NCBI GenBank assembly: GCA_002498925.1
Contig: DAJH01000036.1
Span: forward strand, 1-8,688
Length of the DNA stretch: 8,688 nt
Source: Euryarchaeota archaeon UBA173
GTDB lineage: Archaea > Thermoplasmatota > Poseidoniia > Poseidoniales > Thalassarchaeaceae
Reading direction: 5' to 3'
The notes beneath the pieces are model-generated. The model did no database searches and was not told where the DNA came from. It was given only the letters and a program-made list of their open reading frames with translations. Made by a program: the position numbers and the translations under genes. Shown one piece after another: positions 1 through 3,898 of this stretch (within the stretch, counting starts at the first letter, position 1; every line of letters starts with the position of its first letter).

Positions 1-32
1 AGCATCATTACAGTCATCAATAGGGTCCTCAT
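1..32 (-). CDS. possible 5' end of a gene cut by the left edge
   Basis: On the minus strand an ATG at 32 opens a frame that stays open to the edge and begins MRTLLMTVMM; a second in-frame ATG lies at 17. The hydrophobic start would suit a signal peptide or membrane segment, but only ten codons are visible. A TATA-like stretch (GAATTATACC, 44-53) lies just upstream on the same strand, and its spacing would put transcription start near 20-25, which favours the ATG at 17. No product can be assigned, and it may not be a gene. Confidence 0.2.
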   Translation of the reverse strand, partial: MRTLLMTVMM

Positions 33-57
33 GTGGCAATGAAGGTATAATTCAGGG

Positions 58-101
58 AAAAAACCTGTCCCGGCATTCCCAATCTCATGGCGAATATCGC
101 C
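58..101 (-). terminator. possible terminator region after the DUF2892-like gene
   Basis: On the minus strand, about 30 nt past the stop of the DUF2892-like gene, lies a short inverted repeat (GGCGA-ATA-TCGCC, 89-101). It is followed about 25 nt later by a run of six T (58-63 read on the minus strand). Archaeal termination relies mainly on T tracts, so the T run is the more relevant part. The stem is only 5 bp, so this is a weak call. Confidence 0.25.
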
Positions 102-130
102 CATTCAATCGCACAGGGAATAAGTCCGAA

Positions 131-364
131 TCAGATAGGTGTCCATATCCCCATCGCTCTGGCCACACACCAACCGGATCGGCCTTCGAAAATCCCTAGG
201 GCACCGCCTGCCAGCATTGCGGCTGAACCGTACCAGAGGTAAGACCCCTCAACCAATCCCGTGTATGCCACAATGGCCAGACCGAGCCCACCCATGAGTG
301 AGACAAACCCGCCGAGCAGTCGGACCGCCTTCCCTCTAGCGTCTATGTTGCATTCCAATTCCAT
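131..364 (-). CDS. DUF2892 (YgaP-like) small membrane protein
   Basis: The 77-residue protein starts CNIDARGKAVRL at residue 5, has two hydrophobic helices (about 16-36 and 42-58), and ends FEGRSGWCVARAMGIWTPI. The Asn-Ile-Asp-x-x-Gly start and the Gly-Trp-Cys-(x)n-Gly-x-x-Thr-Pro-Ile tail are what I know from DUF2892 proteins, short two-helix inner-membrane proteins also found fused to rhodanese in YgaP. Their function is unknown. The length is normal for a stand-alone member. No Shine-Dalgarno precedes the ATG, but a TATA-like box (TTTAATAG) is centred 26 bp upstream, so the transcript is probably leaderless. The gene lies 56 bp behind the DUF454-like gene on the same strand but appears to have its own promoter. 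Confidence 0.75.
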   Translation of the reverse strand: MELECNIDARGKAVRLLGGFVSLMGGLGLAIVAYTGLVEGSYLWYGSAAMLAGGALGIFEGRSGWCVARAMGIWTPI

Positions 365-367
365 GTT

Positions 368-386
368 GCGAACCAGCCCAGTTCGC
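368..386. promoter_or_regulatory. inverted repeat between TATA box and start codon
   Basis: GCGAAC and GTTCGC form a perfect 6-bp inverted repeat with a 7-bp spacer, 13 bp centre to centre. It fills the space between the TATA-like box (386-393) and the ATG (364) of the DUF2892-like gene. A repressor bound there would block transcription initiation, the usual position of archaeal operators. No regulator can be named. If transcription is leaderless the repeat is not transcribed, so an RNA hairpin is less likely. Confidence 0.35.
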
Positions 387-393
387 TATTAAA
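386..393 (-). promoter_or_regulatory. TATA-like box for the DUF2892-like gene
   Basis: TTTAATAG on the minus strand is centred about 26 bp upstream of the ATG at 364. That is the normal distance from an archaeal TATA box to the transcription start, so transcription would begin at or next to the start codon. A clear purine-rich BRE is not evident. Confidence 0.45.
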
Positions 394-420
394 CGCGTGT
401 TCATGTCCGCGACATCGAAT

Positions 421-909
421 CTAGGGCCTGGTCGGTACCTTGATTCCGACGTACCAAACGCCAATTATCCCCACGAGTATGGTCACACCGGCCCCGAACC
501 CCGGGTCTGCCCCGTTCCAGGACGAGGGGTCCGAAAGAACACCATCCCCCTTTGTCGAGACCAGCCAGACGAAGTATGCCGAGCTGCTGGCCATCACCGC
601 TATCAGTGAGACTATGCCATACTTCGCGTGCCTGGGCAGGGTCTTTCCAGTGGCGTAGTACTCGAATATGGAACTCCCGAAGTACTGGTTTGTGAGGGTC
701 CACCTGAACAGCTTCTCGCTCGAGATGGAGAAGAAGTAAGCAGCGGGAACAGCCCACGAAACTGTGGGCCAGCCCGGAACCCATATTCCGATTATAGCGA
801 AAACTATGAAGATGCACCCGAGAATGCTGTAGATGCGACTTTTCGTTGGACTGCTCGAAACAGAGTACGTTTCTACGATCTCGTCCACACTCTGAAGACG
901 CTCCTCCAT
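421..909 (-). CDS. DUF454 (YbaN-like) membrane protein
   Basis: The 162-residue integral membrane protein has a charged, cytosolic-looking N-terminus and hydrophobic segments at about 26-44, 48-62, 98-117 and 138-157. The core around residues 41-72 reads G-I-W-V-P-G-W-P-T-V-(x)n-A-A-Y-F-F-S-I-S-S-E-K-L-F-R-W. It matches the DUF454 signature (Gly-(x)3-Pro-x-x-Pro-Thr, then Phe-(x)2-Ser-Ser and a Trp), followed by the usual F-G and P-R-x-A-K positions. The family's function is not known. The ATG at 909 has GGAGG only 2 nt upstream, which is too close for a normal ribosome site. An AT-rich box at 930-937 is about 24 bp away, so a leaderless start is plausible. The gene diverges from purN. Confidence 0.8.
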   Translation of the reverse strand: MEERLQSVDEIVETYSVSSSPTKSRIYSILGCIFIVFAIIGIWVPGWPTVSWAVPAAYFFSISSEKLFRWTLTNQYFGSSIFEYYATGKTLPRHAKYGIVSLIAVMASSSAYFVWLVSTKGDGVLSDPSSWNGADPGFGAGVTILVGIIGVWYVGIKVPTRP

Positions 910-929
910 GGCCTCCGGAATAACGACGA

Positions 930-937
930 ATTAATAT
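930..937. promoter_or_regulatory. shared TATA-like box between DUF454 gene and purN
   Basis: The AT-rich stretch ATTAATAT is nearly symmetric and is the only such box in the short divergent region. On the minus strand it sits about 24 bp from the DUF454 start at 909. On the plus strand it would place a start near 957-960, downstream of purN's first two ATG codons but upstream of the ATG at 995. Confidence 0.35.
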
Positions 938-946
938 CCTTTGAGA

Positions 947-1621
947 ATGGATATGCTTCCCAACCATGAAGCCCTAAGGCTCACTCCGCATGCCATGGGC
1001 GGAGGCTATGTTGCGCCTAGGGCCGGCAGTCCCTCCGACCCTCTCAGGACAGCAGTCCTGATTTCTGGCGGAGGGTCGGGCCTCGCCTCCCTCCTGAGGC
1101 ACCAGAGTACGAAGCCGCGCTCCCACAGAACCACCCTCGTGATTTCGGAATCCACCGAAGCAGGAGGGCTAGACCACGGCCGTGCCGCGGGAATCAAGAC
1201 AGTGGGGATACCGATCCCCGAAGGCCCATCGAGGAGGAGAGAGCACGAGAAATTGATTCAGAGGGAGCTGGAGGCCGAAGGCATCGAGCTCGTGGTGCTG
1301 AGCGGATACATGAGGATACTCACCCCCGAGTTCGTATCTGTTTGGAAGGGGAGACTGGTTAACATCCACCCCTCCTTGCTTCCGGACTTCCCGGGGGCCC
1401 ATGCTCACCGCGACGCGCTCGAAGCCGGGGTAACGGTTTCTGGCTGCACCGTCCACCTCGTAGACGAGGGGGTCGACTCGGGCCACATACTCGAGCAGAG
1501 GAGGGTTCCAGTTCTCAGCGACGACACCGAGAAGACCCTCCAAGAGAGGATCAAGGCAGTCGAGCATGAGCTCTACCCTCTCGCACTGGACAGGCTCTCC
1601 AACGGAGACTACTCATTCTAG
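947..1621 (+). CDS. purN: phosphoribosylglycinamide formyltransferase (GAR transformylase)
   Basis: The enzyme transfers a formyl group from 10-formyltetrahydrofolate to GAR, the third step of purine synthesis, in the cytosol. From the ATG at 947 it has 224 residues. The phosphate loop SGGGSG is at 40-45, GYMRILTPEF at 120-129, and NIHPSLLP at 139-146 supplies the catalytic Asn139 and His141. VDEGVDSGHI supplies the catalytic Asp177, so the full active-site triad is present. The family loop is normally SGxGSN; here the Asn is Gly. The start is uncertain: TTG 941, ATG 947, ATG 953 and ATG 995 are in frame, an in-frame stop lies at 932, and none has a good ribosome site. Family homology begins only near PLRTAVLISG, and the promoter position favours 995 (208 residues, close to the usual length). 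The 3' end overlaps mobA by 9 bp. Confidence 0.9.
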   Translation: MDMLPNHEALRLTPHAMGGGYVAPRAGSPSDPLRTAVLISGGGSGLASLLRHQSTKPRSHRTTLVISESTEAGGLDHGRAAGIKTVGIPIPEGPSRRREHEKLIQRELEAEGIELVVLSGYMRILTPEFVSVWKGRLVNIHPSLLPDFPGAHAHRDALEAGVTVSGCTVHLVDEGVDSGHILEQRRVPVLSDDTEKTLQERIKAVEHELYPLALDRLSNGDYSF

Positions 1622-2164
1622 ATCGGAGGGGCGGTTCAAGTTCCTCACCACTCCGGGAGAGGCCTCCACCACTGAATGACGAATCTCCGTCATCTGAACG
1701 TGGAGGGGACGACGGTCCCCGCCGATCAGTCCTGCTACCTCTGGCCTCACAAGCGCCAAGAGGGGATGCCATCGCCCCTCTGAGAAAGGGATTGCAAGAG
1801 GCTCCTCCCCAATCTCCCTTTCCAAGTCAGAGAGCAGACCTGATTCTAACCAGGGCACGTCGACCGGCGCCAGTTGGAGCGTGTTTCCGCACAGGGGGTC
1901 ATTCAGAGCTTCAACGATGGCCTCGATGGGCCCTGAATGTGGAAACGAGTCGACGACCCACTCCACCTGCAACGACTCGTCCATTTGTTCCCCATACCTT
2001 TCGATATGCTCCGCACTAGCTACTGCTACCCTGATTGGCTCCAGTCCTGCCTCCGCGAGTGCAATAGCGACCCTGTTGATGCATGTGACCCCATCAATCT
2101 CCATCAGGGCCTTGTCCACGCCCATCCGAGAAGACCTTCCCCCTGCGAGAATGAGAGAACGCAT
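1613..2164 (-). CDS. mobA: MobA-like molybdenum cofactor guanylyltransferase
   Basis: The 183-residue nucleotidyltransferase is predicted to link GMP from GTP to molybdopterin, giving the guanine dinucleotide cofactor of molybdenum or tungsten enzymes. The N-terminal nucleotide-binding motif LAGGRSSRMGVDKAL (6-20) is canonical, with Lys18 in place. D-S-F-P-H-S-G-P-I (72-80) matches the second substrate loop. P-V-D-V-P-W-L (100-106) holds the metal-binding Asp102. N-L-N-R-P-S-D-L near the C-terminus (175-182) matches the family's closing motif. An upstream in-frame ATG (2212) is rejected because the ATG at 2164 follows an AGGTGA ribosome site and starts exactly at the Rossmann strand. Related sugar-phosphate or CofC-type transferases share the first motif, but the remaining motifs favour MobA. 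It is probably co-transcribed with the small gene upstream. Confidence 0.85.
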   Translation of the reverse strand: MRSLILAGGRSSRMGVDKALMEIDGVTCINRVAIALAEAGLEPIRVAVASAEHIERYGEQMDESLQVEWVVDSFPHSGPIEAIVEALNDPLCGNTLQLAPVDVPWLESGLLSDLEREIGEEPLAIPFSEGRWHPLLALVRPEVAGLIGGDRRPLHVQMTEIRHSVVEASPGVVRNLNRPSDLE

Positions 2165-2168
2165 ACAG

Positions 2169-2178
2169 TCACCTAAGC
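2169..2178 (-). promoter_or_regulatory. ribosome binding site for mobA inside the upstream gene
   Basis: On the minus strand TTAGGTGACTGT precedes the mobA ATG. AGGTGA matches the 3' end of archaeal 16S rRNA and lies 4 nt from the start, overlapping the last Arg codon and TGA stop of the 69-aa gene. It fixes the mobA start at 2164 and suggests translational coupling. Confidence 0.6.
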
Positions 2179-2378
2179 TCGTCCAGACGGCTGAGTGCAT
2201 GCTGAATTTCATCGATCAGATCCAATGCCCTATTCATGAAAATCATACGCTCCTTCCTGCCTTCGGATTCCTCCAGCCAACGCATGAGCTGCCGTATGTC
2301 GCTCGAGTTCCTCTTGATGGTCCATTCCAACACGCTCTCTGAAATCGGGTCTTCAGACGGCAGAAGGCGACTCGACAC
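2169..2378 (-). CDS. small uncharacterised helical protein upstream of mobA
   Basis: This 69-residue protein is not recognised. It is strongly charged, has no Cys and no membrane segment, and looks almost wholly alpha-helical: residues 13-38 and 41-67 carry Leu/Ile/Met at helical spacing (for example DIRQLMRWLEE and LDLIDEIQHALSRLDEL), suggesting a helical hairpin or small coiled coil. The start is GTG at 2378, with an AT-rich box (TAATTTG) centred about 26 bp upstream, which fits a leaderless transcript. Evidence that it is real: the stop lies 4 bp before mobA and the mobA ribosome site overlaps its final codons. A role connected with MobA or a molybdoenzyme is possible from position only. 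Confidence 0.55.
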   Translation of the reverse strand: MSSRLLPSEDPISESVLEWTIKRNSSDIRQLMRWLEESEGRKERMIFMNRALDLIDEIQHALSRLDELR

Positions 2379-2470
2379 ATACTCGCCGCATCCAACTAAC
2401 CAAATTACTCCTACCCAGAAAAAACGCCTATTTCGCCAATACTGATACCCATCAGAACCGTTTCGAGTGG

Positions 2471-2477
2471 TATTATT
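2471..2477 (+). promoter_or_regulatory. TATA-like box for dnaG
   Basis: GGTATTATTCC contains TATTATT at 2471-2477. Standard archaeal spacing would place transcription start near 2502, leaving a leader of about 125 nt before the dnaG ATG at 2627. The predicted start falls at the left edge of the self-complementary stretch 2506-2607, an independent reason to take it seriously. Confidence 0.4.
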
Positions 2478-2502
2478 CCATTAGGAGCGTTCATGAAGGG
2501 GA

Positions 2503-2616
2503 CGTCTGTCGGCGATTCAAGCTTAGGCCCACTCGAGGGTGCACCGCACCCATCACCACCGCGTTTTTGCGGGATTTGGAACGAGGCCCCGAAAGTGGGG
2601 CCGACAGCGAAAGGAG
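2503..2616 (+). ncRNA. candidate structured 5' leader RNA of dnaG
   Basis: The sequence folds by hand into a compact structure. P1 pairs CTGTCGGC (2506-2513) with GCCGACAG (2600-2607), 8 perfect pairs. P2 pairs CCCACT (2528-2533) with AGTGGG (2594-2599), 6 perfect pairs, directly adjacent to P1 on the 3' side. Inside P2 are hairpins GGGTGC-ACC-GCACCC (2537-2551) and CCGC-GTTTTT-GCGG (2559-2572), giving a three-way junction. A competing hairpin, GGCCCC-GAAAGT-GGGGCC (2585-2602), would break both P1 and P2. The dnaG Shine-Dalgarno (GGAG, 2613-2616) begins 6 nt after P1. This resembles a switching leader (riboswitch or protein-bound leader), but it matches no class I recognise, and a free-standing small RNA is also possible. 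No folding energy was computed. Confidence 0.45.
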
Positions 2617-2626
2617 AAATGAAAAT

Positions 2627-3793
2627 ATGTCAAAAGAAGGAAAGTACGTCATACACGCGACTATCCGCACGGACGGTAATGTCCAGCGGAAGGACGTTGT
2701 AGGTGCGATTTTCGGGCAGACAGAGGGTCTGCTCGGAGAGGCACTTCAACTTAGGAAGCTACAGAGAACGGGAAGAATAGGACACGTCGATGTGGTTCTT
2801 CATCAGAACAAGGGCAAGGTCCAGGGAGAGATACTGGTATCATCGTCCCTGGATCAAGTCAGCACCGCTGTAATCGGTGCGGCTTTGGAGACCATAGACA
2901 GGATCGGCCCATGCAAGTCGGTAATCAAAGTCAAACTGATTGAGAACCAGCAGTCCGCTAAGAGGGACCACGTAATCGAGAGGGGCAAGCAGCTTCTCAT
3001 GAACATGGTCAACTCCGGAGTCGATGACTCGAAGAATATCCTAGAAGAGGTCAGGGCAGTCCTGACTCTCGACACGGAAACAGACTTCCATGGGATGACC
3101 GCAGGACCGATGGTCGAAGAATCGGATGCAATCATCATAGTAGAGGGTAGGAACGATGTTCGAAACCTACTGAAGTTCGGAATTAAGAACGCAATCGCCA
3201 CTATGGGCTCCGGAATAAATCCAGAGCTCGTTGACCTCGCCAAGAAGAAGAAAGGGGTCACGGCATTCATCGACGGTGATCGAGGCGGCAAACTGCTTCT
3301 GATGGAAATCAGCGGCCAGCTTGGTAAGGCCCTGACACACGTAGCGCTTGCTCCTCAGAGCAGAGAGGTCGAGCACCTCGAGGGGAAGGTCATAACGAAG
3401 CACCTGCAACAGAAGGAGCAGGCAAGTAAGGCTGTGACTAGGATACAGTCGGAACTGAACAGGGAAGACGACAAGTCAGTCGGTAGAGGCTCTGAGTCTC
3501 TAGTAGCACCCGATCATGTCAAAGAATGGGCTTCTCATCTCGAGGGACTCAAGAAGAACAACGCCATCATCATCATGGAGGATGGCTCTGGGACTGACCC
3601 AATTGGCGCTAGGGGACTAGCAACTGCCATGGCAGAAGCAGAGGGAGCGACAGGCCTGGTTTTCGCAGGCAAGGTCAATGACAGGATATTTGATTTGGCC
3701 TCTGGAGCCGGTATCGAGAACGTATTAGGAAACTCGGTTGGCGGCGTAACCCGCAAGGGTAACGTACAGGCCTATTCAGTAGAAGATATCTGA
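2627..3793 (+). CDS. dnaG: archaeal DnaG (TOPRIM primase / exosome-associated protein)
   Basis: The 388-residue protein is full length for archaeal DnaG. The conserved N-terminal region runs from KYVIHATI through VVGAIFGQTEGLL (residues 6-36), RTGRIG (47-52) and ETIDRIGPC (88-96). The TOPRIM domain has the catalytic Glu173 in IIIVEGRNDVRNLLKFGIKN and the Asp216/Asp218 pair in FIDGDRGG (214-221), so the metal-binding residues are intact. Bacterial zinc-finger and helicase-binding domains are absent, as expected. In archaea the protein can make short primers and is a stable subunit of the RNA exosome, helping it prefer A-rich RNA; which role dominates here cannot be told. The start at 2627 follows GGAG by 10 nt. 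The frame is open back to 2567, but that part lies in the structured leader and is unlike the family. The gene appears to be transcribed alone. Confidence 0.95.
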   Translation: MSKEGKYVIHATIRTDGNVQRKDVVGAIFGQTEGLLGEALQLRKLQRTGRIGHVDVVLHQNKGKVQGEILVSSSLDQVSTAVIGAALETIDRIGPCKSVIKVKLIENQQSAKRDHVIERGKQLLMNMVNSGVDDSKNILEEVRAVLTLDTETDFHGMTAGPMVEESDAIIIVEGRNDVRNLLKFGIKNAIATMGSGINPELVDLAKKKKGVTAFIDGDRGGKLLLMEISGQLGKALTHVALAPQSREVEHLEGKVITKHLQQKEQASKAVTRIQSELNREDDKSVGRGSESLVAPDHVKEWASHLEGLKKNNAIIIMEDGSGTDPIGARGLATAMAEAEGATGLVFAGKVNDRIFDLASGAGIENVLGNSVGGVTRKGNVQAYSVEDI

Positions 3794-3803
3794 ATTTGAA
3801 GGC

Positions 3804-3810
3804 CATATAC
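3804..3810 (+). promoter_or_regulatory. TATA-like box for the TPR gene
   Basis: CATATAC (3804-3810) lies just after the dnaG stop. It would start transcription near 3835, immediately downstream of the inverted repeat 3813-3831, leaving a leader of about 65 nt before the ATG at 3899. The gap 3794-3898 holds nothing else that I recognise. Confidence 0.3.
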
Positions 3811-3812
3811 GC

Positions 3813-3831
3813 GGCGGGACGTAGTCCCGCC
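3813..3831. repeat. perfect 8-bp inverted repeat after dnaG
   Basis: GGCGGGAC-GTA-GTCCCGCC is a perfect, very GC-rich inverted repeat 20 bp past the dnaG stop. In dnaG mRNA it would be a stable 3' hairpin, but no T tract follows, so it is not a typical intrinsic terminator. It also lies between a TATA-like box and the inferred start of the TPR gene, where a repressor site would sit. Both readings remain open. Confidence 0.5.
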
Positions 3832-3898
3832 TAGAACGCACCTCCGGCCATGCTCACCAGCAGAAGGCATCAAAAGTCTCGCAGGTCCGCTGAGGGCG

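Noticed and set aside
1..199. Plus-strand open frame from the left edge
   Set aside because: It has no start in the window, its composition is unlike a protein, and most of it is antisense to the DUF2892 gene.
401..967. 188-codon open frame on the minus strand overlapping the DUF454 gene
   Set aside because: The other minus frame encodes a clear DUF454 membrane protein; this one gives a composition unlike a real protein, rich in His, Arg, Ser and Gly, with no motif.
1881..2342. 153-codon plus-strand frame across mobA and the small gene
   Set aside because: The opposite strand encodes recognisable MobA with an internal ribosome site; this frame has no family features.
2567..2626. N-terminal extension of DnaG from an upstream in-frame start
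   Set aside because: It falls in the hairpin region and lacks DnaG homology, while the ATG at 2627 has a ribosome site and begins right before the conserved KYVIHATI segment.
2493..2702. 69-codon open frame upstream of and overlapping dnaG, as a possible upstream ORF
   Set aside because: Its ATG lies upstream of the predicted transcription start, it has no ribosome site, and its Pro/Ser-rich translation has no protein character. The self-complementary RNA explains this stretch better.
2854..3291. 145-codon minus-strand frame inside dnaG
   Set aside because: It lies entirely antisense to the conserved dnaG coding region and shows no recognisable protein.
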